The notes under the pieces: generated by a model
Told to the model about the DNA's origin: nothing
Databases searched by the model: none
What the model saw: only the letters and a program-made list of their open reading frames with translations
Position numbers and translations under genes: made by a program
Shown: positions 17,747 through 27,711 of the stretch, piece by piece
Layout: the number at the start of each line of letters is the position of its first letter
Numbering within the stretch: position 1 is the first letter of the stretch
NCBI GenBank assembly: GCA_016124445.1
Contig: WGNR01000016.1
Span: forward strand, 1 to 64,000
Direction: 5' to 3'
Origin: a bacterium
GTDB taxonomy: Bacteria > Planctomycetota > Planctomycetia > Pirellulales > Pirellulaceae
Length of the DNA stretch: 64,000 nucleotides

Positions 17747-20700
17747 TCAATCGCCGACTACATTGGCTTCCGGCGAAAGGTTACCGGCGAACCACGAGAA
17801 ACCTTCTTCGCCGCGGAAGTGAATGCTGCGAATCGCCGTCTTTTCGTCGGGGCTGAATATCTTCACGCGGATCGCTTCGACCGGAATGCTGACCGCGCCA
17901 GGCCAGCCCCAAACGAAGCGGCCGTGGTCGTACCAACCGCCGACGCCGCGTTCGATCGTTTGCCATGCGCCGTCAACTTTCGCTTCAATCGCCCAGGCCG
18001 CTTGCGGTTGTGGCTGGTTGGGGTAAGCGCCTGACAGGGTCAGGAAGTTGACGCTTACCGGTTGGTCCCACGCCGCCGTCCAGGTGACGGCTTTATCTTC
18101 CGGCACCACGCCAAGTTCGGCACCCCCGCCGACGCCGACTTCATGCCAGTTGGATGCATGCACAAATCCTTTGCCTGGTTGAAAGATCGGATCTTCCGCC
18201 TGGCCGCGCCGGCCGGCCTCGAAGCTGTCGGAATTGCAGGTGATCTTGGCACTCGCCAGCAGGTTCTGCGCGGTCTTGGGAAGAACGATCTTGGCAGGAT
18301 CGACGATACCCGCCCCGGCGATCATGGCGTCGCTCGAATCTTTCGGCGGCTTGGTGCGGGTCAGGTAGGCGAACAGATTGACGATTTCTTCCGGCTTAAG
18401 TTGTTTCTCGATCCCCTCTGGCATCAGCGAAGTGTCCGAGACTTTCATCATGTCGACATCGTCCCGGGCAATCGTTTCCTGCTTGCCACCTTGCATCTTC
18501 AGGATGACACGCGCCGGGCTGTCTTCGACCAACAGGCCGGAAAGCACGCGGCCATCGACCGTCAGCAAGGTGATCGCCTGGTAGTCTTTGCCGATCACCA
18601 GGCTTGGGTCGAACACGTTCGACAAAAGCTGCTCGAGGCTCCCTCGGCCGTTGACGGTGATTTCGGGACCAACCTCTTGCCCTTGGCCATGCAGCTTGTG
18701 GCATTGCCCGCACAGTTTGTTGTAAACCTCGATACCGCGGTGCGGATCCCCTTCGCGCGAAGTCACCAGCCGTCGCATCTGAGCGACGACAAACGTGCGG
18801 GCTGGGTCTCTGCCGGTTTTGATCGTGCCGTAGATCTGAGCGATTGATTGCTTGACTTCGTCGGACGAACTGTTGGCCAGTCGCTGAAGTTGATTGATCG
18901 AGACGACTTCCTTCGGCAGTTTGCCCGCCGCGATCTCACTGAATAGCGTCTGAGTCCATCCGGGACGCTGCAAAAGAACCTCGATCACCTTGGGCCGATT
19001 AGCCGAAGAGATGGCATCGAGATGCGAAAGCAGCAACTCGCCTACCTCGGCCGAATCGGATTTGCCGAGCGTTTGAATCAAGCGACCTTCTTCGGCTGGA
19101 TCTCGTTGTTTTTGCCCAAAGTAGTTGGTAACCAGCTTGATGGCCTGGGGATGTCGAGCGGATAGCATCGCGTCGAGTGCGGCGATGCGACGATTGGCGG
19201 GCAGCTTACCATTGTTGAAGACGTTGGGAACAATCTTCATGGCGCTGGGGTCATTCCAGGCCAACGCCAGGTTGGCCGCATCTAGGTAGCCAGGGTGCTT
19301 GGGACCCGTTGCCAGGATGCTGGCCAGGACCTCGGCCAGGTCGGTCTTCAACTGAGCGAGACGTTCGCCAGACAACTCGCGCGATTGGGCCTGCTGGGCG
19401 ATGCGTGCCAGGCAGGTTGCCAACTGGGTCTCTTGACCCGGTTGCGAAGCCAGCAGTTTGACCAGCGTGGTGACATGTTCGACGGAAAGACCTGGCGTGC
19501 CGAGAATGCGATCGGCCGCGCGTGGCAGCAGGGCCAGGCACGAAGCGCTGTCGTCGTACGGTGCGGTCGCCATCAGGGCCAGGTACTTCGGCGTCTCATT
19601 TTCCAATTGCGGATGCAGATTCTGCCAGACGATATGCGGAATGAGTTTGTCGTCCGGCGAGTTTCGCAGTACATCCAACAGCGTGGCGACGGTCGGCAGG
19701 TAGTCGACCTGCGGTGCCAGAATCGCAACTTGCAAGCGGACGTCGGGGCTTTGATCGCTCGCTAGTTTTCGGGTGAGGTCGGCCACTTCCGTGCTCTTGG
19801 AAGCAACGGTCCCTTGGTAACGAACGCCCCAGCGGCGTAGCTGTGGGTTATCCGACGAAAGCAGCTTCAACAGCATTTCGTCACGGACCTGACGGGCCCC
19901 AATCAGGGACCATAGAGCATGCATTCGCGTCTTTTCGCCGGTTGCGTCATCAAGCACGATCGCTTCCAGCTTAGGCACATTGGAAGGATTCCCGCGCTCG
20001 GCGAGAACGCGTTGGGCCAGGTCTCGATAGAAGCGATTGGGGGACGCAAGCCGGGCGATGAGTTGATCGTCCGTTTCGCTCGCCAGATCGAACGGCTCGG
20101 CTCGTGGCGTGTTTTCATAACGAACGCGGTAGAGTCGTCCCTTCAGCCGGTCGACGTCTGCCGGTCGCGCTCGGGCATCTTGATAACAGTGATATCGATC
20201 GTACCAGTCGAGGATATACAAACAGCCATCGGGGCCTGTCTTCTGATCGACCGGCATGTGCCAGACGTCGTTGCCGGTAATAAAATCGGGACGCGGCTTG
20301 GCGAAATAGGTCGAACCGTCACGCTCGAGCGTGTCGACATTCACGCAGCCGCCATGAATGTTGCCCATGTACAACCGATCGCGATACTGCTCAGGATACG
20401 CGTCACTATCGAAGTACTCGATCCCGCAGTAGGCGGCCATTTGATGCTTGTGGTTAACGATCGAGTCGATCTTCCAGGTATGCGGCGGATAGGGACCCCC
20501 TTGGCGATGGTAATAGCCTGACTCGGTCAGGTGCCACAGGTGATCGATCACGCAGGCACTGACAAACGCATCGCCATTGGGGTTGAAGGCGATGCCCCAC
20601 GGGTTGCTGGTTCCTTCACAGAAGAGTTCGAAGTCGCGCGTTCGAGGGTCGATGCGGAACATCGCACAGGTAAAGTTGTATTCCTTCCCTCGATACTTGA

Positions 20701-21307
20701 CGTGGCTGTGATTGAACACGCCGTTGAGGCCGTACAGATAGCCATCGGGGCCCCAAGTCAACGAGTTGGGTAACTCGTGCGTATCGGTCCGCCCGAAGCC
20801 AGTCACGATGACTTCTCGCTTGTCGGCCTTCAGGTCGCCGTCGGTATCTTGCAGAAACAGAATGTCGGGCGCGTTGGCGACCCAGACGCCGCCATAACCG
20901 ACGGCAATTCCTGAGGGGATATTGAGCCCTTCAGCAAAGATCGTCGTTTTGTCGACTTTGCCGTCATGGTTGGTGTCTTCCAGCACCTTGATCCGGTCTT
21001 TGCCGACCCCAGGCGAACTGCGCGGGTACTCCACGCTTTCGGTAATCCAGATGCGTCCCTTTTCGTCGAAGGTCATTGAGACCGGGTTGACGATGTCTGG
21101 CTCGGATGCGACCACCTCGACTGAAAATCCCGGCGGGACCGTCATCTTGGCAATTGCCTCTTGGGGCGTCAGCGCAGGTCCCGGCACGCCTGGTTGTCGC
21201 CGTGGAATAAACGGCTTTTCGTTTTCAGCTGCCGCCAGGAAATCGGAAACGAAGCCAAACGCCGTCAAAGTGACGACCAACGGGGCAAGCGCGCGTGAAG
21301 CAAACAT
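17747..21307 (-). CDS. PVC-type haem-binding CxxCH protein with propeller, HEAT and discoidin-like regions
   Basis: A 1186-aa exported protein. The start at 21307 gives a signal peptide 'MFASRALAPLVVTLTAF...AAE'; upstream extension to 21427 is possible but adds no signal. Residues about 30-430 form the PVC membrane-bound dehydrogenase-type beta-propeller ('GFSVEVVASEPDIVNPVSM', 'GRIWITESVEYP'). HEAT-like helices fill about 440-830. A cytochrome c domain has 'CGQCH' near residue 864 and a candidate Met ligand in 'SLMPEGIE' near 962. The C-terminal about 170 residues look like a discoidin/F5-8-type beta-sandwich ('VTWTAAWDQPVSVNFLTL'), suggesting glycan binding. Probably periplasmic electron transfer linked to sugar oxidation; the substrate is unknown. 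Confidence 0.92.
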   Translation of the reverse strand: MFASRALAPLVVTLTAFGFVSDFLAAAENEKPFIPRRQPGVPGPALTPQEAIAKMTVPPGFSVEVVASEPDIVNPVSMTFDEKGRIWITESVEYPRSSPGVGKDRIKVLEDTNHDGKVDKTTIFAEGLNIPSGIAVGYGGVWVANAPDILFLQDTDGDLKADKREVIVTGFGRTDTHELPNSLTWGPDGYLYGLNGVFNHSHVKYRGKEYNFTCAMFRIDPRTRDFELFCEGTSNPWGIAFNPNGDAFVSACVIDHLWHLTESGYYHRQGGPYPPHTWKIDSIVNHKHQMAAYCGIEYFDSDAYPEQYRDRLYMGNIHGGCVNVDTLERDGSTYFAKPRPDFITGNDVWHMPVDQKTGPDGCLYILDWYDRYHCYQDARARPADVDRLKGRLYRVRYENTPRAEPFDLASETDDQLIARLASPNRFYRDLAQRVLAERGNPSNVPKLEAIVLDDATGEKTRMHALWSLIGARQVRDEMLLKLLSSDNPQLRRWGVRYQGTVASKSTEVADLTRKLASDQSPDVRLQVAILAPQVDYLPTVATLLDVLRNSPDDKLIPHIVWQNLHPQLENETPKYLALMATAPYDDSASCLALLPRAADRILGTPGLSVEHVTTLVKLLASQPGQETQLATCLARIAQQAQSRELSGERLAQLKTDLAEVLASILATGPKHPGYLDAANLALAWNDPSAMKIVPNVFNNGKLPANRRIAALDAMLSARHPQAIKLVTNYFGQKQRDPAEEGRLIQTLGKSDSAEVGELLLSHLDAISSANRPKVIEVLLQRPGWTQTLFSEIAAGKLPKEVVSINQLQRLANSSSDEVKQSIAQIYGTIKTGRDPARTFVVAQMRRLVTSREGDPHRGIEVYNKLCGQCHKLHGQGQEVGPEITVNGRGSLEQLLSNVFDPSLVIGKDYQAITLLTVDGRVLSGLLVEDSPARVILKMQGGKQETIARDDVDMMKVSDTSLMPEGIEKQLKPEEIVNLFAYLTRTKPPKDSSDAMIAGAGIVDPAKIVLPKTAQNLLASAKITCNSDSFEAGRRGQAEDPIFQPGKGFVHASNWHEVGVGGGAELGVVPEDKAVTWTAAWDQPVSVNFLTLSGAYPNQPQPQAAWAIEAKVDGAWQTIERGVGGWYDHGRFVWGWPGAVSIPVEAIRVKIFSPDEKTAIRSIHFRGEEGFSWFAGNLSPEANVVGD

Positions 21308-21512
21308 AAGAGCTGATTTGGATTGAGGTGGGCAGGGCAGGAAAAGAGATGGGTTCGCGATCTGGACGATCACATCGGCGTTGGGTGGTTCGGTTCGACC
21401 CAACCAATGCCCAATGTAGGTGTTCACCTAGGATAATCAAACGAATCGGCCGGCCGATGTAAAATCGTTGGGGGCGTATGGGAATATGTCGGGTAATCGC
21501 CGTAGCCGCGTT

Positions 21513-22340
21513 TTAGCTGATGTAGGCTGCGGCAATAACCACCCCAAGGACGATCCAGATGCCGAGCTGCTGATCTGGCGGCGCGTAGAAGATCGCAATC
21601 CCAAGCCCAAGCAGCGTCAGAGTGGTCCCGATCAAACTGGCGATGCGACGAAACATCTGGACCGACTGCATTTCAGAGGCAGCCCGCTTCTCGGTCGCTC
21701 GCAGCGGACCCCATTTGTCCTCTTCCAATTGCTGGCGTTCCGAGGCGAGCATCACCTTGGTGGTTCTCAGCGTTTCGGTCACTTCCTGCAGCTTCTTTTT
21801 GTCTTCTGCCGAAACGTATTCTTTCGCGCCCAACTCGTCGACTTGCTGTTGGAGCGGCTGAAGTTCGGAACTTTCGCGCTGTTCGAATTCCTGCTCCGAG
21901 ATTTCGCGCTGAGCGGCAAGTCCATCGATGCGAGCCTGATCGATGTGATCGCACCCGCGTGTGAAGATCACGCAGAGCAGCCCGAGCAGAATCCCGGACT
22001 TGGCAATTTGCATCAACAACGGCGTATCAACATCGGAAGCAGCGGTGGACTCGGCGGGGGGCTTCATGGGGGTGGGGGCCAATTGAGGCGAACTGCCACT
22101 GCCAGTTGAAAAATTGGAGTCGCTGGTCCGACTTAATCGCGATCGAAACAAGCCGTCGATCGTCTTCGCAGGCACCCAGTCAGTGTAGCCGGTGCACCAG
22201 ACGAGCGTTTCGGCCTTGATGACTCCCTCTTCGGCCAGTTGCCAAAAACGAGAAGCCGATACCGGTCCGACGTGTGTGTCGTCGACGGCGTAATACCAGC
22301 GCAATTCAGATTGGGTGGAGCTAGAAGCAGGCGAAGGCAT
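21513..22340 (-). CDS. GYF_2-domain membrane protein with coiled coil
   Basis: A 275-aa protein. Residues 14-60 ('RWYYAVDDTHVGPVS ... LVWCTGYTDWVPA') match the bacterial GYF_2 domain, a short peptide-binding fold often at the N-terminus of membrane proteins. A Ser/Pro linker is followed by a membrane segment (about 108-127), a charged Glu/Gln-rich coiled coil (about 140-225), and two further hydrophobic segments (about 232-250 and 255-274). Enzymatic function is not evident. It starts divergently from the PQQ-propeller gene downstream. Confidence 0.8.
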   Translation of the reverse strand: MPSPASSSTQSELRWYYAVDDTHVGPVSASRFWQLAEEGVIKAETLVWCTGYTDWVPAKTIDGLFRSRLSRTSDSNFSTGSGSSPQLAPTPMKPPAESTAASDVDTPLLMQIAKSGILLGLLCVIFTRGCDHIDQARIDGLAAQREISEQEFEQRESSELQPLQQQVDELGAKEYVSAEDKKKLQEVTETLRTTKVMLASERQQLEEDKWGPLRATEKRAASEMQSVQMFRRIASLIGTTLTLLGLGIAIFYAPPDQQLGIWIVLGVVIAAAYIS

Positions 22341-22632
22341 TCAGATCAATCCATTCCCACAACGATGAGGCACAATAGGGGTAGGGTCGACCACTGGTCG
22401 ACGCCTGCCAGAATAACAAATTCCCCAGCGGAAATCCCCAGTTGAAATTGCTAAGATAGCTGGGCAGGCGACTGGTCAGTTGGTTGCATGTGAAAATTCA
22501 TCCGAGTAAACTCTCGGCAGACAAGGGAACCTGCGCAAACAGGTAACTCCTATTCTATCTCACTGCAAAGCCTCCTGCCATCATCACCCTCCGAACCACG
22601 GATTCTCCCTCTTTTTTCGCCGAGGAACTCGT

Positions 22633-23919
22633 ATGAATACTCGTCATGTGACGATTGCTCTCATGTTGTTGGGATTGGCCATTCCCGCTTTTGCCGCGGA
22701 ACAAGGTCATGATTGGCCGCAGTGGCGCGGACCGGAACGAAACGGCAAGTCGTCCGAAACCGGCCTGATCTCCAATTGGGAGGAGCAGCAGCCTAAGTTG
22801 CTATGGATGGCAGAAGGGCTCGGTAAGGGCTTTGCCAGTGTTTCGATTGTCGGTGACGATCTATACACCACAGGTAACTTCGACGATGGTCAGGCCGTCG
22901 TTTGTTTTGATTTGAAGAGCAAGAAAGTTGCCTGGAAAGAACTGGTAACTTCGGAAGTGCCGAAGCATGGCTATCCTGGTTCGCGCTGCACACCGACTGT
23001 CGACGGCGATGACCTCTACGTCGAGATGTCGGACGGAACCGTCGCGCGGCTCAACCGCAAGTCAGGCAAAGTGATCTGGAAGCGAAGTCTGCGAGAAGAC
23101 TACAAGGCCAAGATGCCTAGCTGGGGCTTTGCCGAGTCGCCGCTAATTGATGGAGACAAACTGGTCGTCGGCGCTGGCTCGAAGGAAGCCCTGCTCGTTT
23201 GCCTGGACAAGAAGACCGGCAAAGAAATCTGGGCCACCCCCCGCGGCGATGCCGACTTGGGCAGCCGAGGTGGTGATGAAGCTGGCTATTCGTCGACCTT
23301 GGTTTGCAATGCTGCTGGTCGCAAGCAATACGTGAAGCTCATCGGACGCGGTTTGATTGGTGTCGATGCCGACACAGGCGAGTTGCTCTGGTCGTACAAT
23401 GCCGTTGCGAACGGAACGGCGAATATTCCGGATCCCATCATCGATGGCGACTACATCTTCGCATCGACCGGCTATCAGACCGGTGCTGGCCTGGTTCACC
23501 TGGTCAACAAAGATGGCAAGATTGAAGCGGAAGAGGTTTACTTCCTCGAACCCAATGTCTTCCAGAATCACCACGGCGGAATGATCAAAGTTGGCGACTA
23601 CATCTACGCCGGCACCAAGCACAACAATGGTTTTCCGACTTGCGTTGAAATGAAGACTGGCAAGATCCAATGGGGTGGTGACTTCCGTCCCGAAGGCAAA
23701 GGCTCGGCCGCGATTCTCTACGCGGATGGCAACATCATCTTCCGCTATCAGTCAGGCCTGTTGGCATTGATTGAAGCCAATCCTGAAAAGCACGTTCTGA
23801 AAGGGACGTTAAAGCCCGAATACCAGGAGGCTCAAAGCTGGGCCCACCCGGTAATTGTTAATGGCAAGCTTTATCTGCGGGAACAAGACAAGCTGATGTG
23901 TTACGACCTGCATCGCTAG
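22633..23919 (+). CDS. Secreted PQQ-like beta-propeller protein
   Basis: A 428-aa exported protein with signal peptide 'MNTRHVTIALMLLGLAIPAFA'. The start of the mature part, 'WPQWRGPERNGKSSETGL', is the hallmark of the planctomycete outer-membrane-assembly/PQQ-propeller family. Blades carry 'CFDLKSKKVAWK', 'RLNRKSGKVIWKRSL', 'CLDKKTGKEIWAT' and 'GVDADTGELLWSY'. No PQQ-dehydrogenase active-site Asp pair was identified, so it may be a binding scaffold rather than an enzyme. GAGGA lies upstream of the ATG. A strong terminator follows. Confidence 0.92.
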   Translation: MNTRHVTIALMLLGLAIPAFAAEQGHDWPQWRGPERNGKSSETGLISNWEEQQPKLLWMAEGLGKGFASVSIVGDDLYTTGNFDDGQAVVCFDLKSKKVAWKELVTSEVPKHGYPGSRCTPTVDGDDLYVEMSDGTVARLNRKSGKVIWKRSLREDYKAKMPSWGFAESPLIDGDKLVVGAGSKEALLVCLDKKTGKEIWATPRGDADLGSRGGDEAGYSSTLVCNAAGRKQYVKLIGRGLIGVDADTGELLWSYNAVANGTANIPDPIIDGDYIFASTGYQTGAGLVHLVNKDGKIEAEEVYFLEPNVFQNHHGGMIKVGDYIYAGTKHNNGFPTCVEMKTGKIQWGGDFRPEGKGSAAILYADGNIIFRYQSGLLALIEANPEKHVLKGTLKPEYQEAQSWAHPVIVNGKLYLREQDKLMCYDLHR

Positions 23920-23949
23920 GCTTCTCCCCCCCATTTACTGAAGCAGTTG

Positions 23950-23980
23950 AGGCCATGGATTGTAGTCCATGGCCTTTTTT
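23950..23980 (+). terminator. Rho-independent terminator after the PQQ-propeller gene
   Basis: A 10-bp stem AGGCCATGGA / TCCATGGCCT, loop TTGTAG, then a T-run. It lies 31 nt after the stop. Confidence 0.92.
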
Positions 23981-24119
23981 GTCGTAAAAAAGCATCATCC
24001 AGCCAATCGAAGCCGGTATGCGCCCGGAGGTGCTAAGATTAATCTGGAACTATCTACTTTTTTGCACTTGGCGTGCATTCCTTCGGTTATCCCAGCCTTT
24101 TCCCCGCGAGATTTCTTTC

Positions 24120-26609
24120 ATGACGATTCAGAAAATGTGGTGCCTTGTTGGCGCCTTGGCGGTCGCTGTCTGTTTGGCCAGCACTGGCTTTTCCGCAGAA
24201 CCAAAAGCAACCGATCCATCTCATTTCAAAGTCGCCGATGGATTCAAGGTCGAACTTCTCTATTCGGTCCCCAAAGATCAGCAAGGTTCGTGGGTCAGCA
24301 TGTGTGTTGGTCCGGATGGCAACCTGATCGTGTGCGACCAATACGGCAAACTATATCACGTGGCCGTTCCCGATGCCGGGACCAAAGGCGAAGTGGCTGT
24401 CACGCCAATCGACGTGAAGATCGGCGGCGCTCAAGGTTTGATCTGGGCCTTCGATAGCTTGTATGTCGTGGTCAACAGTGGTCAATTTCCTAGCGGCATT
24501 CATCGCGTGACCGATAGCGACGGCGACGGCAAACTCGACAAAGTGACTGAACTTCGCCGACTAAGCGGCGGCGGCGAACATGGCCCGCACGCCGTGATGG
24601 TTCATCCCGACGGCAAGCATTTGACGATTGTTTGTGGTAACCAGACCAATCTGACCGACCTGGCTTCGTCGCGTCTTCCTCAGGTTTGGGGCGAAGACCT
24701 GGTGTTGCCTCGCATCTTTGGCCGTGGCTTCATGCGAGACAAGATGGCTCCTGGCGGCTACATCGCCAAGATCGATCCTGAAGGGAAAGATTGGGAACTG
24801 ATCGCGGCTGGCTTCCGCAATGAATACGATGCCGCCTACAACCGCGATGGCGAACTGTTTGCCTACGACGCCGACATGGAATGGGACTTTAACACGCCGT
24901 GGTACCGGCCGACTCGTATCTGCCATGTCGTCAGCGGTGCTGAATTCGGTTGGCGCAACGGTTCCGGCAAATGGCCTACTTACTACGAAGACAGCACTCC
25001 GCCGGTGGTCAACATCGGCCCTGGCTCGCCGACGGGCGTGACTTTCGGCTACGGAGCCGACTTTCCAAAGAAGTATGAAGAAGCACTCTTCGCGTGCGAT
25101 TGGAGCTACGGCAAACTGTACGCGGTGCATTTGGAACCCAACGGTGCTTCCTACAAAGGAACCACGGAAGAGTTCATCACCGGCACGCCGCTGCCGCTGA
25201 CCGACATTGTCATTCGCCCGAAAGACAAAGCGATGTACTTCACCGTCGGCGGACGTCGCACGCAGTCTGGCTTGTACCGGGTGACCTACGTGGGCGACAA
25301 GAAAGACGACGCAGCCCCTGCTTCCGGTTTGAACGATGCCCAGAAGCTTCGTCGTAAGTTGGAAGCACTACATGTCTCGAAAGACCCAGCCGGCTTGGAC
25401 CTGGCATTGGCCAATATCGGCAGCGATGACCGTTTCATCCGTCAGGCGGCCCGTGTTGCTCTGGAACACCAAGACCCGAGCTTGTGGCAAGACAAGGCGA
25501 TGGCCCTGAACGATACCAACTCGGTGATCGATACGGCGATTGCTTTGGCCCGCGTTGGTGATGATTCGCTGCGTGGCAAGCTGTTGGACAAGCTTGATGC
25601 GGTCGACTACGACGCAAGTTCGGAAGCCCAGAAACTGGGTCTGCTGCGTGCCTACGAGTTGGTTTTGCTGCGGATGGGAGACGACGCTTCGGTTCGTGAT
25701 CGCTATTTGAAGCGTCTGGAGCCGCTGTTGCCTGCCAACACGCCGGAAGAAAACCGCATGCTGGCTGAAATGCTGGTTCGCCTGCAATCGCCTGTCGCGG
25801 CACCGCGGCTGGTCGCTTTGCTGGAAGCCGCTCCGACGCAGGAAGAGCAGATTGAAATGGCCAAGAGCCTGCGACTGCTGAAGGCAGGCTGGACCGATGA
25901 CCTGCAAGAGCGTTACTTCCGTTGGTTCGTGAAAGCGGCAACCTATAAAGGTGGCGCCAGCTTCGATCTTTTCGTCAAAGACATCAAGACGGACGCGGTC
26001 AACAATCTGACCCCAGCTCGCAAGAAGGCCTTGGCTTCGATCCTGGATCAGAAGCCGGCCCAGACCATGCCCAACTTCAGCAGCAAGCCACGATCTTTGG
26101 TTAAAAAGTGGACGGTTGACGATCTGGCACCAGCGGTCGATGCGTCGGCGCTCAAAGGACGCGATTTCAACAAAGGCCAGCAACTGTTCGCCGAGGCGAG
26201 CTGCTTTGCCTGCCATCGCTTCTCGCAGCAGGGCGGGGCGATCGGTCCTGACCTGACGGCCCTTTCCGGCCGGTTCAGTCCGCGCGACATTCTGGAATCG
26301 ATCATCCTGCCTAGCAAGCAGGTCAGCGATCAGTACCAGGCCGTCAAGATTCTGACGGAAGACGGTCAAGTGATCGTGGGTCGAATTATCAACCTGAACG
26401 GCGACAACATGATGATCAATACCAACATGCTGGATCCCAACGCCCTGACCAACGTCAATCGCACCAAAATCGAAGAAATCGTCCCTTCGGAAACGTCGAT
26501 GATGCCAGAGGGCTTGCTCGACAACTTTACCGAGGACGAAATCAAAGACTTGATGGCTTACCTGCTTTCCAAGGGAGATCGCACCAACGCGATGTTCTCG
26601 AAGAACTAA
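24120..26609 (+). CDS. PVC-type haem-binding CxxCH protein
   Basis: An 829-aa exported protein. ATG 24120 yields the signal peptide 'MTIQKMWCLVGALAVAVCLASTGFSA'; the ORF opens upstream to 24018 without a signal. A beta-propeller ('FKVELLYSVPKDQQGSWVSM', 'DGNLIVCDQYGKLYHV') occupies about 30-410, HEAT-like repeats about 420-640, and the cytochrome c domain has 'CFACH' near residue 695 with 'SMMPEGL' as likely distal Met ligand. The domain order matches the 1186-aa protein at 17747-21307, which has an extra C-terminal sandwich, so the two are paralogues or parallel components. Likely periplasmic redox function. Confidence 0.92.
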   Translation: MTIQKMWCLVGALAVAVCLASTGFSAEPKATDPSHFKVADGFKVELLYSVPKDQQGSWVSMCVGPDGNLIVCDQYGKLYHVAVPDAGTKGEVAVTPIDVKIGGAQGLIWAFDSLYVVVNSGQFPSGIHRVTDSDGDGKLDKVTELRRLSGGGEHGPHAVMVHPDGKHLTIVCGNQTNLTDLASSRLPQVWGEDLVLPRIFGRGFMRDKMAPGGYIAKIDPEGKDWELIAAGFRNEYDAAYNRDGELFAYDADMEWDFNTPWYRPTRICHVVSGAEFGWRNGSGKWPTYYEDSTPPVVNIGPGSPTGVTFGYGADFPKKYEEALFACDWSYGKLYAVHLEPNGASYKGTTEEFITGTPLPLTDIVIRPKDKAMYFTVGGRRTQSGLYRVTYVGDKKDDAAPASGLNDAQKLRRKLEALHVSKDPAGLDLALANIGSDDRFIRQAARVALEHQDPSLWQDKAMALNDTNSVIDTAIALARVGDDSLRGKLLDKLDAVDYDASSEAQKLGLLRAYELVLLRMGDDASVRDRYLKRLEPLLPANTPEENRMLAEMLVRLQSPVAAPRLVALLEAAPTQEEQIEMAKSLRLLKAGWTDDLQERYFRWFVKAATYKGGASFDLFVKDIKTDAVNNLTPARKKALASILDQKPAQTMPNFSSKPRSLVKKWTVDDLAPAVDASALKGRDFNKGQQLFAEASCFACHRFSQQGGAIGPDLTALSGRFSPRDILESIILPSKQVSDQYQAVKILTEDGQVIVGRIINLNGDNMMINTNMLDPNALTNVNRTKIEEIVPSETSMMPEGLLDNFTEDEIKDLMAYLLSKGDRTNAMFSKN

Positions 26610-26638
26610 GCTTCTCGGTAGCCACAAATTGCCGATTC

Positions 26639-26672
26639 AAAGCCACGACGTCTTAGACGTCGTGGCTTTTTT
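26639..26672 (+). terminator. Rho-independent terminator
   Basis: A 14-bp stem AAAGCCACGACGTC / GACGTCGTGGCTTT with a 3-nt loop and T-run, 29 nt after the stop of the CxxCH protein. Confidence 0.92.
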
Positions 26673-26884
26673 CGTATGCACTAGAGCTCGAAGATCGTTT
26701 TGAGTACGGGGGGGCAAGGTTTGCATTTTCGAGCGATGAGGGGCACAATTTGAGCCTGTCACGGTCCTCAAATGCTTCTCTGAGGAAAAATGTTCGATGC
26801 TGCCGCAAGAATCGGCGGTCCGTGGCGAAGATCTTTGCGAACTACTGATCGAAGACACCTTATCAATACGAAGGAAACCCTCGC

Positions 26885-27670
26885 GTGCAAAGCCATGAAG
26901 TTGACTACAAGATCATCGGCGACGACCTGCAACTCGTCGAGGTAGAACTGGACCCGGGCGAAACGGTAATCGCCGAAGCGGGGGCCATGAGTTACATGGA
27001 AGATGGTATTCAATATGAAGCACGCATGGGGGATGGTTCGGAGCCGAATCAAGGCTTTTTCGGATCGCTTATGAGTGCCGCCGGGCGAAAGCTGACCGGC
27101 GAATCGCTCTTCATGACCCACTTCACCAATCACGGCAGCGGTAAACGAACCGTCGCGTTCGCAGCTCCCTTCCCTGGCAAAATCATCGCACTCGATCTGG
27201 CCAAAATCGGTGGTGAAATCATTTGCCAGAAAGATGCCTTCCTGTGTGCGGCGCTGGGGACCAAGCTTTCGATCGCCTTTCAAAGGCGACTAGGGGCCGG
27301 TTTTTTTGGCGGTGAAGGGTTTATCCTCCAGCGAATTCAAGGAGACGGCAAAGCGTTCATTCAAGCAGGCGGTACCATCGTCAAGAAGAAGTTGGAAGGG
27401 CAAACGCTGCGGGTCGATACCGGCTGCATCGTGGGATTCACCCCAGGACTTCAATACGACATCGCCGCCGCAGGCAATTTGAAGTCGATGGTCTTTGGTG
27501 GTGAAGGCCTGTTTCTAGCAACGCTCAGCGGGCATGGGACCGTGCTGCTGCAAAGCCTGCCGTTCTCGCGATTGGCCGACCGTATCATCCGGCATGCTCC
27601 CTCGATCGGCGGTAAAAGCCAAGGGGAAGGCTCGGTGCTAGGCGGGCTGGGTAATCTGTTTGGCGATTAA
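26885..27670 (+). CDS. TIGR00266/AIM24-family protein
   Basis: A 261-aa cytosolic-type protein of the TIGR00266 (AIM24-like) beta-roll family. Typical blocks are '[22 protein letters not shown]' near residue 17, '[20 protein letters not shown]' and '[19 protein letters not shown]'. The Gly-rich '[22 protein letters not shown]' is also conserved. The biochemical role is not established; some members bind membranes. GTG start 26885 has AAGGAAA upstream. The DUF3592 gene follows after 41 nt and is probably co-transcribed. Confidence 0.92.
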   Translation: MQSHEVDYKIIGDDLQLVEVELDPGETVIAEAGAMSYMEDGIQYEARMGDGSEPNQGFFGSLMSAAGRKLTGESLFMTHFTNHGSGKRTVAFAAPFPGKIIALDLAKIGGEIICQKDAFLCAALGTKLSIAFQRRLGAGFFGGEGFILQRIQGDGKAFIQAGGTIVKKKLEGQTLRVDTGCIVGFTPGLQYDIAAAGNLKSMVFGGEGLFLATLSGHGTVLLQSLPFSRLADRIIRHAPSIGGKSQGEGSVLGGLGNLFGD

Positions 27671-27711
27671 TCCCTCCCGTTAGCAATCATCTCATCGCAG
27701 GAGAACTCCTC

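Noticed and set aside
18062..18847. 261-aa plus-strand open frame
   Set aside because: Antisense to the 1186-aa CxxCH protein, with no plausible domain.
25368..26627. 419-aa minus-strand open frame
   Set aside because: Antisense to the second CxxCH protein; Gln/Arg-rich composition typical of a shadow frame.
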